Part shown: one piece after another, positions 55,280 through 64,000 of the stretch | Position numbering within the stretch: the first letter of the stretch is position 1 | Layout of the letters: the number at the start of each line of letters is the position of its first letter | Source of the DNA: Bacillus ndiopicus | GTDB taxonomy: Bacteria > Bacillota > Bacilli > Bacillales_A > Planococcaceae | Assembly (NCBI RefSeq): GCF_000612805.1 | Contig: NZ_HG964405.1 | Coordinates: 567,963-631,962, forward strand | Direction of reading: 5' to 3' | DNA length: 64,000 nucleotides | Translations under genes and position numbers: made by a program | Notes under the pieces: model-generated | What the model saw: only the letters and a program-made list of their open reading frames with translations | Databases searched by the model: none | What the model was told of the DNA's origin: nothing

Positions 55280-55319
55280 AAAAATGACCAAAACCAGCAA
55301 TGGATTTGGTCATTTTTTT
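55280..55319. terminator. Terminator of the DUF6501 gene
   Basis: AAAAATGACCAAA pairs with TTTGGTCATTTTT, with an inner CC/GG pair, followed by further T residues. Confidence 0.85.
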
Positions 55320-55462
55320 ATCTCGATTTGGAAAAAGTTTTCTATACCAAAAGCTCCTGTCTCTCCAGGTAGCTAAAAATAGACAAAGAACAAATAATAC
55401 ATCTCTCGTTAAAATTCCCTAAATATATATAGTTCGTTTAAAAATTTTACGTTCCTATAAAA

Positions 55463-56011
55463 TTAATTACCAATGGAATTAGCTAGCTGAACTAATATTT
55501 CAGGTGTTAGTTTATTAGATACTCTTTTATCAATACCGAATATATATTGCCAATTATCTCGTTCAAACACAAATAAATTAAAACCTATTTGGGGTAATTT
55601 TTCTAGATACTTTGCCTCAATTCCATTGTTTAATTTGAAAATGTTAGCGGTATATTTGTCGTTGTTAAATTCAATTTTATGCTCGATAGGTCGAACCTCA
55701 ATTTTGAAATGATTTTTGGGTGATAGATTATTTATAAATTTCACTTCAAAATAATCATTCGTTTCTCCATCTAAATTATTTAACCTGCCAACTTGATGGG
55801 TAAAACTTATTGGTGGTACCAAAAGTGGTAACTGAAGTTTTTGTTTAAAATGCTGTTCAAAATCTTGTGAGGCTTCTATTACTGTTTTGTATCCTATTTC
55901 AGAAAGAATCTCTTCATAAGGCTGTGGGGAATCACTTAGGGTAGCAGAGATTGTACTATTGTTTGTAATTAAGGGTGCTAACGCAAATAAAAGAAACAGA
56001 AAGCTTTGCAT
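55463..56011 (-). CDS. Hypothetical secreted protein
   Basis: A 182-residue protein with a short N-terminal hydrophobic segment (MQSFLFLLFALAPLI) that looks like a signal peptide or anchor. The rest contains LPLLVPPISFTHQVGRLNN, DYFEVKFINN and NWQYIFGIDKRVSNKLTPEI, alternating beta strands as in small secreted sensor-type proteins. No family recognised. It stands alone, with an AGGAGA ribosome site. Confidence 0.68.
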   Translation of the reverse strand: MQSFLFLLFALAPLITNNSTISATLSDSPQPYEEILSEIGYKTVIEASQDFEQHFKQKLQLPLLVPPISFTHQVGRLNNLDGETNDYFEVKFINNLSPKNHFKIEVRPIEHKIEFNNDKYTANIFKLNNGIEAKYLEKLPQIGFNLFVFERDNWQYIFGIDKRVSNKLTPEILVQLANSIGN

Positions 56012-56115
56012 TTCATCTCTCCTAAATTATATTTAAGCATATTATCCACCAGTTCAATTACAACTATTCTTTTCTAAATTAATCAACTGTTCGCAAATAT
56101 ATAGTGACTAATAAG

Positions 56116-56145
56116 AAAAAATCCTGTATACACACAGGATTTTTA
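56116..56145 (-). terminator. Terminator of telA
   Basis: AAAAATCCTGTGT-type arms (AAAATCCTGT with ACAGGATTTT) around a short loop, T-rich on the minus strand. Confidence 0.78.
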
Positions 56146-56200
56146 ATCAAACTATTTTGTGAAATTATAGTAAAAGATATGGTTAGTCAATAATAAGACT

Positions 56201-57256
56201 TTATATGGAGTCATACATATCACTTGTTTTTGCATGGACACGGAGCGTTTCTTCAATATCTTGCAATAATTTTAATTGCGTTTGCTTAAATTGATCGATA
56301 TCAGAATGTGAAATGCCGCTTTGCTTTGACTTCATTTGAAGCATTTTTCCATTTTTTCGTGCTAATTCATCGGATGCGCGCATTAACTTATCCTGTGCCT
56401 CTGCTACGCGGCGCTGTTGATTCATTGTTAGCAACATAGAAATTTGCGTTTGCCACATCGGAATTGTTGTCATAACAGATGCCTGTATTTTATCGATTAA
56501 TAGCTGGTTTGTTTGCTGCATTAAACGAATTTGAGGGGCAGCCTGAATAGCGATTTCTCGTGATATTTGTATATCATAGAGACGACGATCAAGCCATTCA
56601 ATCGCCATTTTTTGATCATTTAATCGCTGTAATTCCATTGGGTCAGTCGGCTCAGTCATAGGAAGCTGTTTTTTTGCATCAGCTAGCTTTAATTCACCTG
56701 CTGCAATATATACATTAATTTCGGCAAAATATTGCTCGTTTAAGGCGTATAAATCATTTAATAGCTTGAAATCACGCAATAAACCCATTTGTGCATGCTC
56801 TAATTGAATTGCCAGACGGTCAATCTGTGTACTTAGTCTTTTGTAATGTGTCATTACTTCTTGTGTTGACTGTTTTTGCTTTGAGAAAAGTTTACTTAAA
56901 AAACCTTTGTCTTGTTGGATCAGTGCATCTGGGTTAATTTGCTCTAAATAAGAGACAAGCTGCGATAATACCTCGCCAACTCTGCTATGATCTTTGCGCT
57001 CAATATGGACTGCCATATTTGCGGTAAAATCACGAAGCGCTTGCTGGGCCTTTAAGCCGAAAGCAAGCACATTTTCATATATGTTGATTTTTAGTTCACT
57101 CGCCAACCCAAGTGCACGGCTTTTATCATCTTGGCTTAATGCAGCGTAAAGAGGGCTTACTGATTGGCTTGCTTGTGCCAGTTGAAATTCTTCCTCAGCA
57201 ATTTCAGCGAAGCGACTCCCCGCATTTTTAAAGGCTTCAAATGGATTTTGTTGCAT
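56201..57256 (-). CDS. telA: Toxic anion resistance protein TelA (YaaN)
   Basis: A 351-residue, almost wholly helical cytoplasmic protein of the TelA family. Typical blocks are LASELKINIYENVLAFGLKA, then QQALRDFTANMAVHIER, the central ERLRRLSTQIDRLAIQLE-like KRLSTQIDRLAIQLEHAQ and MTTIPMWQTQISMLLTMNQQ with the QNRRVAEAQD-like tail. TelA/KlaA proteins are linked to tellurite and envelope-stress resistance; the mechanism is unclear. It follows xpaC with a two-base gap, the same order as xpaC-yaaN in B. subtilis. Confidence 0.9.
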   Translation of the reverse strand: MQQNPFEAFKNAGSRFAEIAEEEFQLAQASQSVSPLYAALSQDDKSRALGLASELKINIYENVLAFGLKAQQALRDFTANMAVHIERKDHSRVGEVLSQLVSYLEQINPDALIQQDKGFLSKLFSKQKQSTQEVMTHYKRLSTQIDRLAIQLEHAQMGLLRDFKLLNDLYALNEQYFAEINVYIAAGELKLADAKKQLPMTEPTDPMELQRLNDQKMAIEWLDRRLYDIQISREIAIQAAPQIRLMQQTNQLLIDKIQASVMTTIPMWQTQISMLLTMNQQRRVAEAQDKLMRASDELARKNGKMLQMKSKQSGISHSDIDQFKQTQLKLLQDIEETLRVHAKTSDMYDSI

Positions 57257-57258
57257 GA

Positions 57259-57900
57259 TTATTCACCACCGATTAAACGATCTTTCCTTTTTTTATTTTC
57301 AAGCTTTGCATAATCAAGCTCAAGCTTTAGATGCTCAATATCAGAGCTTAATGCAAGCTTTAAGTCATCTTCCATTGTGACATACAGCTCTTTCAGCGTT
57401 TTGCGTGTTTCTTCTAATGCTAAATGAATATCAGTACCACCAACCTGCTCTTTTGTTAATAATGTGTACTTGTCTATTAGCTGTACAGCGGATGGTAGGT
57501 GAGAGTAGAAGAAATCCTCTACTGCATAAAATTTTTGCGGATTTGTTTGGACAATATAAATAATTCGCTTTGCCAGCTTATTCATTTCATTAATTAATTT
57601 AAAAGAGCGAACAGAGCGAACGCGTACATATTGTTGCATTAATAGGGTTAAGTCATTTTTTGCTAGTTTGATTTGTTGTTCAATAAGTTGATATTCCGAG
57701 CGTGTTAAGCCAAGCATTTTGCTACGTTTTGCCTTTTGGAATGCTAAGATTCCTTTATTACTTGCATAATAGCTTGCGATCGTTAACAGCGGCACGATAA
57801 AAATGCCTAAATCAAAATTAATAACAGTAATAACAAATACAGCAAAGCTAATGATTAAGCTGAGTCCATGTCGGTTGATAAAATTCATTGTGCTAAGCAT
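57259..57900 (-). CDS. xpaC: XpaC-like protein (5-bromo-4-chloroindolyl phosphate hydrolysis family)
   Basis: A 213-residue protein with two N-terminal hydrophobic helices (about 10-28 and 30-47) and a long helical cytoplasmic part with RSEYQLIEQQIKLAKNDLTL and FYAVEDFFYSHLPSAVQLID. It matches the XpaC family, which is encoded with telA in Bacilli. The name comes from a phosphatase screen; an enzymatic role is unproven. It is the first gene of the pair. Confidence 0.88.
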   Translation of the reverse strand: MLSTMNFINRHGLSLIISFAVFVITVINFDLGIFIVPLLTIASYYASNKGILAFQKAKRSKMLGLTRSEYQLIEQQIKLAKNDLTLLMQQYVRVRSVRSFKLINEMNKLAKRIIYIVQTNPQKFYAVEDFFYSHLPSAVQLIDKYTLLTKEQVGGTDIHLALEETRKTLKELYVTMEDDLKLALSSDIEHLKLELDYAKLENKKRKDRLIGGE

Positions 57901-58122
57901 TTTCGTACCTCCTATATATATTATTACTACTAAATACGAGCTAGCTGAAAAAAAGTTTCATCAATATATTTTTTCTTATACTTTATGCTAAAAATACATA
58001 TAGACAAAGCCCCAAATGGCTTTGCCTACACATGTATTTATCTTAATACGGCAAATCTGTTGTATTTTATGCGAAGATACCATTTTTAAAGTTTTGGTTG
58101 GGCAAATTAAACTAAATTCGTT

Positions 58123-58401
58123 TTAAATAATGTCAGTTTTCATTGTTTTATAGCCTTTTAAGCTATCAAAGATTTCTAATGTAAAACGATTAGATTGTGC
58201 TTGCAGGCTAACACCTTGCTCAACAAAATGAATAAATTCATCAACTGCAGCGGTTGTACCTTCAATTTCCGCCTCAATATTATTTTTTTCATTTAATATG
58301 CAATAGCCTTTTAAGCCAAGCTCAAATGCTTTTTGTTTAATGAAAAATCGATGTCCTGTTCCTGTAGCATCTCCAGAAAATATCACACGTACACGTTTCA
58401 T
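58123..58401 (-). CDS. Acylphosphatase
   Basis: A 92-residue small enzyme of the acylphosphatase fold. The phosphate loop is seen as VIFSGDATGTGHRFFIKQKA, with the catalytic arginine in GHRF, in place of the usual GxVQGVGFR. An asparagine is present in CILNEKNNIEAEIEG at the position of the catalytic Asn. The central VQG-type residues are changed, so activity is plausible but not assured. The ATG at 58401 follows AAAAGGAG; an ATG nine codons upstream is unlikely. A structured repeat lies just upstream in the same orientation. Confidence 0.8.
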   Translation of the reverse strand: MKRVRVIFSGDATGTGHRFFIKQKAFELGLKGYCILNEKNNIEAEIEGTTAAVDEFIHFVEQGVSLQAQSNRFTLEIFDSLKGYKTMKTDII

Positions 58402-58429
58402 AGTGAATCGACACTCCTTTTGCATCAAT

Positions 58430-58627
58430 TACGCCTTGGCGTAATTGCGTCCAGATTTTTTTCGAGCTCGCTCGAAAAGCTCCTCTTCAAAAATCTGTGA
58501 CATCCGCCGGGGCGTTTATCTTGATTCAGTGCGTGTTTGCACACTCACTGAACCATAGAAAACAAAATATAGCATTCATCTCACCACCTGTAAAGGTGGG
58601 AGTTTTCTGTTGAATCAAGATAAAAGT
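58430..58627 (-). repeat. Structured repeat element, copy B
   Basis: Read on the minus strand it has: terminal repeat TTATCTTGATTCA (58611-58623 and 58516-58528 form the inverted pair), two inner hairpins (CCCACC/GGTGG and CAGTG/CACTG), the block GCCCCGGCGGATGTCACAG, a CAGATTTTT/AAAAATCTG hairpin, and a final palindrome TTACGCC-AA-GGCGTAA next to the acylphosphatase gene. The CCACC/GGTGGGAG hairpin resembles ends of IS200/IS605-type elements. Copy A at 15087 shares the inverted repeat and the GTCACAGATTT block. Confidence 0.65.
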
Positions 58628-58665
58628 TTTTAGCTGATTGTGCATTATATGAGCCGAAGCATCAT

Positions 58666-60381
58666 TTAGGTAGCTTGTCTTTCCTTAGAAATTATTGCAA
58701 TTAAATCATTAATATAATGTAGCACTTGCTCAGATGCTTGGTTAATTTCTTTTAAGCAATCGTCTGCAACTTGGATATTACCATTATTGTACGCCTCTAC
58801 AGCTTGTTTCGCAAATACATGGACTTGCTCATGATAATAGTCTAAATCAATAAATGATTGATGTGAACCTAGACGACGCTGTGTTTGTTCATTTAAATAC
58901 CATTTGCCAAGACGGCATTCTTTATGTGAGGACACATCGCTAGGCTGCAAATGCTCTAGCCCTAAAAACATATTGTAAACGCGCCATTTCCATAAAATAT
59001 GGTCAGCTTTTGATAGCTGTAATAATGCAATACTTGATAATGAAACATTATGATCTGAAATAAGCTCAGTGCGGAAACGATTAATTTCTTTCCCTAAATA
59101 ATGAATATCATGGGATGTAATATCGCTAAAGTGTTGAATATCCTCTTGAATGCTTGAAATATCTCCAATGCGGGCAGACATATCATCAAGTGCAGCTGCT
59201 TGTTGCTGAGAAATTGCTGCAGTATTTGTAACATCCGCATCAATCCCCTCAATTGCTTCAACAATTGAAGCTAGAAGTGGCAATGATTGTCTCGCCTCAG
59301 TCGTGGCATCCTTAATTGTCATCGTTGTTTCTTTGATTGATTGTGCTACAGAATTCGAATAGGATTTTAGCGCATGTACATTATTGGAAACTTCCTCTAA
59401 TGCAGAGACCGTTCCTTCGGCCAGTTTTCGAACTTCCTGTGCAACGACAGCAAAGCCTTTGCCATGCTCGCCAGCACGTGCCGCTTCAATGGAGGCATTA
59501 AGCGCTAATAAGTTCGTTTGGTCGGCAATTTGATTAATTAAAATGACTACTTGTTCAATGTCATCGATGTACTTTTGTAGGTTCGTAAAGCCATCAACAA
59601 TTGCTGTAAACGTTTCCTCTGTTGTGAAAATCTCTTGCAGTGCATGCTCAATTGCCTGCTGACCTTTCGCTGCATAAGAAACAGATTCATTCGTTTTTTC
59701 TGCAATGCGAGTGGAAGTACGTGCAACTTCTGCAATGGAAGAAGTGAGCTCTTCAATCGCTGCAGAAGAGGAGGCAATTTCCTTCGTTTGATTATTTAAG
59801 CTAATTACTAAATCCTTCATATGCATAATACGTGCATGGGCATCAGTTAATGTCGACACTTCTGTAACGACATCTTCCATAAAACGCTCTGCAAAAATTT
59901 CCGTTAAAAGCTGTAACTCAATATTAATTGCTGCGGCAATTGTTTTTAAAAAATCATTTGAGGTAGACTGCTTATGTAATACGTGTGAAAGTAGGTAAAA
60001 CGACAACTGATTCCAAACGACAACTAATTTACCAATTTCAAATTGCTGTTCTCGAAGCATATTAAAAAATATAATTCGCTGATTTAAATAGTCATTATCC
60101 CGTTTATCATTAAAAAAGCTCTGTAAATACGCTGAAATTTGCTGAGACGATACAGAATGCCGCGCATTTGGTGCAATTTCATCTAAATGCTGCGCTAGAA
60201 ATTGCTCTAAAGAGGGATTTGAATCTTTTAGATGTTGAGATATTTTTATTAAATTTTGTTCATCTTGCTGGGAGAAATGATTAAAAGCGAGAATGTCATA
60301 AAAACGCCCTGCAGCTTGTAAATCCGTACCTCTTGTGAAGAAATCATGAACATTTGCTTTTCTTTTGAATGCTGTAAACAA
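58666..60381 (-). CDS. Soluble chemoreceptor: globin-like sensor, MCP signalling and CZB domains
   Basis: A 571-residue protein without transmembrane segments. Residues about 10-170 form a globin-coupled-sensor-like helical domain (HemAT type). About 200-440 is the methyl-accepting signalling domain with the tip [20 protein letters not shown] then [20 protein letters not shown]. The C-terminal about 460-560 is a chemoreceptor zinc-binding (CZB) domain with the expected ligands in [19 protein letters not shown] and [10 protein letters not shown]. The stretch [17 protein letters not shown], where HemAT has its proximal heme histidine, shows no histidine. I take the TTG at 60381, after GGAGTG. 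Confidence 0.85.
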   Translation of the reverse strand: MFTAFKRKANVHDFFTRGTDLQAAGRFYDILAFNHFSQQDEQNLIKISQHLKDSNPSLEQFLAQHLDEIAPNARHSVSSQQISAYLQSFFNDKRDNDYLNQRIIFFNMLREQQFEIGKLVVVWNQLSFYLLSHVLHKQSTSNDFLKTIAAAINIELQLLTEIFAERFMEDVVTEVSTLTDAHARIMHMKDLVISLNNQTKEIASSSAAIEELTSSIAEVARTSTRIAEKTNESVSYAAKGQQAIEHALQEIFTTEETFTAIVDGFTNLQKYIDDIEQVVILINQIADQTNLLALNASIEAARAGEHGKGFAVVAQEVRKLAEGTVSALEEVSNNVHALKSYSNSVAQSIKETTMTIKDATTEARQSLPLLASIVEAIEGIDADVTNTAAISQQQAAALDDMSARIGDISSIQEDIQHFSDITSHDIHYLGKEINRFRTELISDHNVSLSSIALLQLSKADHILWKWRVYNMFLGLEHLQPSDVSSHKECRLGKWYLNEQTQRRLGSHQSFIDLDYYHEQVHVFAKQAVEAYNNGNIQVADDCLKEINQASEQVLHYINDLIAIISKERQAT

Positions 60382-60681
60382 AAAAATCACTCCAATTGGC
60401 ATTTTTAATTTGTGAGAAAAGTCCCCTTTATTGAAGTCACATTACGGCTATTTTATCATAGCGAGTTGGGGAATAATAGACAGAATAATGAAATGCTTTT
60501 GAAGGAATAGTAATATTGATAATCACCAATGATTAAATCCGAAAGAAATTGCACATACTAAAATCGTAATTCACCTACAAATGTATGTATTTTTATAATG
60601 AAAAAACCTATTTTCATAGGTTAAATTTACGTATTAATGGATGTACAATGTATGTAACATAATATTAAGGAGATGTTTTTT

Positions 60682-61572
60682 ATGTCATTCAAACATATTA
60701 CAATCGCAGGATCTGGGGTATTAGGTAGCCAAATTGCTTTTCAAACTGCATTTTTCGGCTATGATGTAACAGTTTACGATATTAATGATAAAGCATTGGC
60801 TGCTGCAAAAGAGCGCTTTGAAAAATTAACATCTGTCTATGGTGAATATTTCAACGATCAAGCACGTGCTGAAAAAGCATTTGCTAGCCTTTCATATAGC
60901 TCAGATTTGGCTGATGCAGTAAAAGATGCTGATTTAATTATTGAAGCAGTACCTGAGGTAGTTGATATTAAAGTAAATTTCTATACACAATTAGGAAAAG
61001 TAGCACCAGAAAAAACAGTTTTCGCTTCAAACTCATCAACAATGCTGCCAAGCCAGTTTGCTGAATATACTGGTCGTCCTGAGAAGTTTTTAGCATTGCA
61101 TTTTGCGAATGAAATTTGGAAAAATAATATTTCAGAAGTGATGGGACATGCTGGTACAGATCCAAAATATGCTGATTTAGTAGAGGAATTTGCGAAAACA
61201 ATCGGCATGATACCATTCCGTCTTCATAAAGAACAACCTGGTTATATTTTAAATACATTATTAGTTCCATTTTTAAATGCTGCACAATATTTATGGGCAA
61301 ACGAAGTTGCTGATCCACATTCAATTGATAAAAACTGGATGATTTCAACTGGTGCTCCAGTCGGTCCATTTGGCTTCTTAGATATTATCGGTATGACAAC
61401 ACCTTATAATTTATCCAATGCGAAAGCGGAACAAGGCGACCCAATTGCAAAATTAATTGCTGATAAATTAAAATCAGAGCTAATCGATCAAGGTAAATTA
61501 GGTGTAGCGTCAGGTGAAGGCTTCTACAAATACCCAAACCCATCTTACAAAGAACCAGATTTCTTAAAATAA
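60682..61572 (+). CDS. 3-hydroxyacyl-CoA dehydrogenase-type NAD enzyme
   Basis: A 296-residue enzyme with an N-terminal Rossmann fold (ITIAGSGVLGSQIAFQTAFF, then VYDIN) and a C-terminal helical domain. Further marks are DADLIIEAVPEVVDIKVNFY, ASNSSTMLPSQFAEYTGRP, the catalytic-type FLALHFANEIWKN (the usual H-F-x-N dyad lies in LHFANEIW) and GYILNTLLVPFLNAA. It oxidises a 3-hydroxyacyl-CoA, or a related substrate, with NAD. It stands alone, with an AAGGAG site nine bases before the ATG. Confidence 0.88.
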   Translation: MSFKHITIAGSGVLGSQIAFQTAFFGYDVTVYDINDKALAAAKERFEKLTSVYGEYFNDQARAEKAFASLSYSSDLADAVKDADLIIEAVPEVVDIKVNFYTQLGKVAPEKTVFASNSSTMLPSQFAEYTGRPEKFLALHFANEIWKNNISEVMGHAGTDPKYADLVEEFAKTIGMIPFRLHKEQPGYILNTLLVPFLNAAQYLWANEVADPHSIDKNWMISTGAPVGPFGFLDIIGMTTPYNLSNAKAEQGDPIAKLIADKLKSELIDQGKLGVASGEGFYKYPNPSYKEPDFLK

Positions 61573-61586
61573 TATCGAAATCCAAG

Positions 61587-61617
61587 GCTGTCGAGTCAAT
61601 TTCTCGACAGCTATTTT
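61587..61617 (+). terminator. Terminator of the 3-hydroxyacyl-CoA dehydrogenase gene
   Basis: GCTGTCGAG pairs with CTCGACAGC around TCAATTT, then TATTTTT. Confidence 0.85.
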
Positions 61618-61784
61618 TATAACTCCGTTTTTCCAATAAAGGTATTAGAAAAAATTGAAGTTTACCCATTCAAAAAAACTTTATAATACTGCATTTTTAG
61701 TTATTCTCTTGCTTCAGGTCTACACTACTCGACTTAAATTGATTTAAAATGTTAAAATTATAAATATTAAAAGGAGTGTTGTCT

Positions 61785-61994
61785 ATGAAGGAAAATAAAT
61801 TTCAAATTACTGCCGCAACTGTTGCGATTGTTATCATCATGGGCTTTGTAGCTACTCATTTTATCAATATAGAAAATACATATAGATCAAATCAGCAGAT
61901 TATCGAAGAATGCTTTCAGGATTTTGAGCAAGGAAGCACAATAACAATTACAAAAATAGGAACTAATCAACCAGTATCGTGTGAAAAACAATAA
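61785..61994 (+). CDS. Small membrane protein, 69 residues
   Basis: A short protein with one N-terminal transmembrane helix (FQITAATVAIVIIMGFVATH, about 5-24) and a small external part with QQIIEECFQDFEQGSTITIT and two cysteines. The ATG at 61785 follows AAAGGAG. Similar short single-pass proteins occur widely in Bacillaceae; I cannot assign a function. A bidirectional hairpin covers its stop codon. Confidence 0.7.
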   Translation: MKENKFQITAATVAIVIIMGFVATHFINIENTYRSNQQIIEECFQDFEQGSTITITKIGTNQPVSCEKQ

Positions 61995-62038
61995 TGAAAA
62001 CTCCACCTCCATTTTGATAGGAGCGGAGTTTTCATTAT
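61991..62038. terminator. Bidirectional terminator
   Basis: AATGAAAACTCC pairs with GGAGTTTTCATT. It serves the small membrane protein gene and the convergent sigma-factor fusion gene ending at 62039. Confidence 0.8.
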
Positions 62039-63979
62039 TTAATATCTATTACCAATGATTTCACCTGTTACAGCATCAATACAAGCGATTTTCTTTTTCG
62101 ATTTTTTCTCACAAAGCTTATAAACTAATTTTTCATAAGGCTCATCCTCATCATATTGAAGATCCCATTTTAAAATTGCATCAATGCTACTCCAAACATT
62201 TTTGAAGTGTTCTTCGGTAATAAGAGACTTTTTATCAAAGGCTTTTATTTCATCGACTGTAATGTATGGATGCATTAAAAACTCGATAAAACCTGTTGTC
62301 ATATTCACAGATAGGTAAAAGTGCTCGCCATCAATTAATTGACCGTCGCCAATATGTAAATAAAATTTGAAAAAGGCGCGCTGACTCTCTTCGTTCAGAC
62401 TTGGCTCGCCATCCTTTATTAGCATAAATGGTACGAATTCTTCAAAATGAGTTGCTATAAAAGAATAAGCAATTTCCTTGCACTGCTCATAGCTTAACTG
62501 TAAATTCCCAGCTCTTTCCTTAAACCATAAAAATTCCTTTAGCTTTTTTGTTTCTTTATCAATCTTCACTTTTACTGTATTTTCACTGCGCTCGCGTATA
62601 AAGCTATCAAAGGTAAGATCATTAGGAGAATCCCAATTTTCGTCACGCCATACGATTGCTATACAATCATCCATTTCTTCTTCACGAATACGAGTCATGG
62701 AACGGGGGATACCAATAATTTCTTCAATAATATGTTGTTTTGCTTGGGCTGGTATATGAGGAAAAGGAAGAAACGATTCTGGTAGCTCCTCTTCATCCTC
62801 TGCAAAGCTAGTTTTTCCAGTAACAGCATCGAATGCTTTATAAAACTGTTCATTTTCATAAATAAGAAATAGGCCAGATTGTTCAATTGTGTAAACATCT
62901 TTTGAAAGAAATCGCAATTGTAGCTGCCATTTTGCTTGTTGAATACATTGTGTTAGTAGCTTGTCTTTATCAAAAAGCTGTTTTGGTACATTTGGTATAG
63001 TCTTTGTAAAACTGCGATAATTAAAATTAATAACTTCCCCAGAAGAGCTTACCTCGATTTTACAATACGGTTTTGATAATGGGGAACCAGCGACAAATTG
63101 TTCATAGGTAAACTTGCTGCTCTTCTCTTTTTCTTCCGTTGATGAAAGGGTGAAATATTGTAATGCCTCTGGATGCTCTTTATGTAAAAAATTTTCTGCA
63201 ATCATTCGTTTTTCGACAATAGATAGCTGCATATTTAAATCGGCATAGCTGTCTATTGAAAGCTCTATTAGTTTCCCTTCATTATTTAATGTTACTGCAA
63301 TGCCATCATTTAAATAATCATCGGCAGCCCAAGCAAATGAAACTTGGTCATCACTATAATCCTCAATAATAAGCTTAAAATCATCTGGCATACTCACAAA
63401 TTTTAATGCTTTTTCAGCTAATTGCTCCTTTAACATATTAATCATCACTTCTTTCTCAATTGGTTTATACATAATTGTTTCCATCTGATGTTTTAAAGAT
63501 AGCCGTCCACGATACAAATACATTTTAATTGTATTTAGCGGTTTATTTAGCATTTCACCTATTTGAATAAGCGAAAAGTCATAAAAATAATGTAGTACAA
63601 TGGCAGTACGATACTCATTTCTTATGTAAGTTAATGCTTCATGCACAAAATCATATGGTAAAGGTGAATTGTCTACATGATCTAATTGTTGCAATATCTG
63701 CTCTGTTTCAACAACAAGAGTTCGTTTTCTTTTGCTTAAAGCAGCGTAGCATTCATGAATTAATATTTTAAATAGCCATGTTGAAAAATATTTTGGCTCC
63801 TTTAATTGATAAATTGATTGATAAGCCTTTAAGCATGTTTCCTGTACAATATCAAGCGCATCCTCTTGATTATCAACATAGGATATTGCCTTTGCCAAAA
63901 GGCGTGGCTTTTCTTGCTCAATTATTAAATCAAAAGCTTTAGTGTCTCCTTGGATTGCTTTTTTCACTAACTTTTCCAA
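62039..63979 (-). CDS. ECF sigma factor fused to a YcdB/YcdC-like domain
   Basis: A 646-residue protein. Residues 1-165 are an ECF sigma factor: region 2 with DNQEDALDIVQETCLKAYQS and FSTWLFKILIHECYAAL, region 4 with YFYDFSLIQIGEMLNKPLNT and IKMYLYRGRLSLKHQ. About 180-646 is a long soluble extension with repeated PepSY/YcdB-like units, for example VKVKIDKETKKLKEFLWFKE, SYEQCKEIAYSFIATHFEEF and HFYLSVNMTTGFIEFL. There is no transmembrane helix and no adjacent anti-sigma gene on this side. The start is TTG after GGGGGG. The extension probably senses or self-regulates; this is inference. Confidence 0.82.
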   Translation of the reverse strand: MEKLVKKAIQGDTKAFDLIIEQEKPRLLAKAISYVDNQEDALDIVQETCLKAYQSIYQLKEPKYFSTWLFKILIHECYAALSKRKRTLVVETEQILQQLDHVDNSPLPYDFVHEALTYIRNEYRTAIVLHYFYDFSLIQIGEMLNKPLNTIKMYLYRGRLSLKHQMETIMYKPIEKEVMINMLKEQLAEKALKFVSMPDDFKLIIEDYSDDQVSFAWAADDYLNDGIAVTLNNEGKLIELSIDSYADLNMQLSIVEKRMIAENFLHKEHPEALQYFTLSSTEEKEKSSKFTYEQFVAGSPLSKPYCKIEVSSSGEVINFNYRSFTKTIPNVPKQLFDKDKLLTQCIQQAKWQLQLRFLSKDVYTIEQSGLFLIYENEQFYKAFDAVTGKTSFAEDEEELPESFLPFPHIPAQAKQHIIEEIIGIPRSMTRIREEEMDDCIAIVWRDENWDSPNDLTFDSFIRERSENTVKVKIDKETKKLKEFLWFKERAGNLQLSYEQCKEIAYSFIATHFEEFVPFMLIKDGEPSLNEESQRAFFKFYLHIGDGQLIDGEHFYLSVNMTTGFIEFLMHPYITVDEIKAFDKKSLITEEHFKNVWSSIDAILKWDLQYDEDEPYEKLVYKLCEKKSKKKIACIDAVTGEIIGNRY

Positions 63980-64000
63980 TAACTCATCCCCCCTATATAC

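Noticed and set aside
60605..60622. Small hairpin AACCTAT/ATAGGTT with T-tract on the minus strand
   Set aside because: Short stem and no minus-strand gene ending there; not strong enough to list as a terminator.

Overview
The window looks like a chromosomal segment of a low-GC, Gram-positive, endospore-former-type Firmicute. Gene content and order (ypmR-ypmS-msrA-msrB, yuaF-floT, xpaC-telA, odhA-odhB, yozE, an SLH-anchored surface protein) and AT-rich codon use point to Bacillaceae/Planococcaceae, most likely Lysinibacillus or a close relative. The genus is an inference. I saw no rRNA, tRNA, CRISPR array or intact prophage.

Layout. 0-3.6 kb: two ECF sigma/anti-sigma pairs, divergently arranged. 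3.7-9.5 kb: ferritin with a perfect Fur box, an MscS channel followed by a 21-bp-period repeat, the glycine-betaine importer operon opuAA-AB-AC and a GntR-RCK_C (BusR-type) regulator gene. 10.3-13.5 kb: a 1060-residue SLH surface protein with seven near-identical Ig/cadherin-like repeats. 13.7-16.9 kb: a Sir2 deacylase, YqeY, and an ABC-F ribosome-protection gene with a long leader that looks like a transcription attenuator. 16.6-20.4 kb: a decayed segmental duplication (ABC-F 3' end, secreted protein, lipoprotein) carrying a methyltransferase. 20.5-31.3 kb: sigma-W-type yuaF-floT, two paralogous DUF6612 lipoproteins, hemolysin III, DegV, the ypmRS-msrAB cluster, a chemoreceptor and yozE. 31.4-35 kb: deoD, then an eroded mobile island with recombinase remnants and broken lipoproteins.

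35-45 kb: membrane protein, CtpB protease, CobW-type GTPase, a frameshifted CAP-domain protein, a stand-alone MurG, an acetyltransferase and a PAS-GGDEF diguanylate cyclase. 45-55 kb: an ArlRS-like two-component system, the 2-oxoglutarate dehydrogenase genes odhA-odhB, and an amino-acid ABC importer behind a lysine riboswitch. 55-64 kb: small proteins, telA-xpaC, acylphosphatase with an upstream repeat element, a globin-like/CZB chemoreceptor, a 3-hydroxyacyl-CoA dehydrogenase, and a third ECF sigma factor fused to a large YcdB/YcdC-like domain.

Functional themes are envelope and osmotic stress sensing (three ECF systems, a putative sigma-W promoter, OpuA with BusR-type control, MscS, flotillin, TelA), ribosome-targeting antibiotic response (attenuated ABC-F), and redox repair (MsrA/MsrB, ferritin). 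The least conventional items are the ECF-YcdB fusion, the ABC-F leader with its interposed repeat element, the regulatory palindrome inside the opuA promoter, and the 21-bp phased intergenic repeat. All homology calls come from reading motifs, with no database search.
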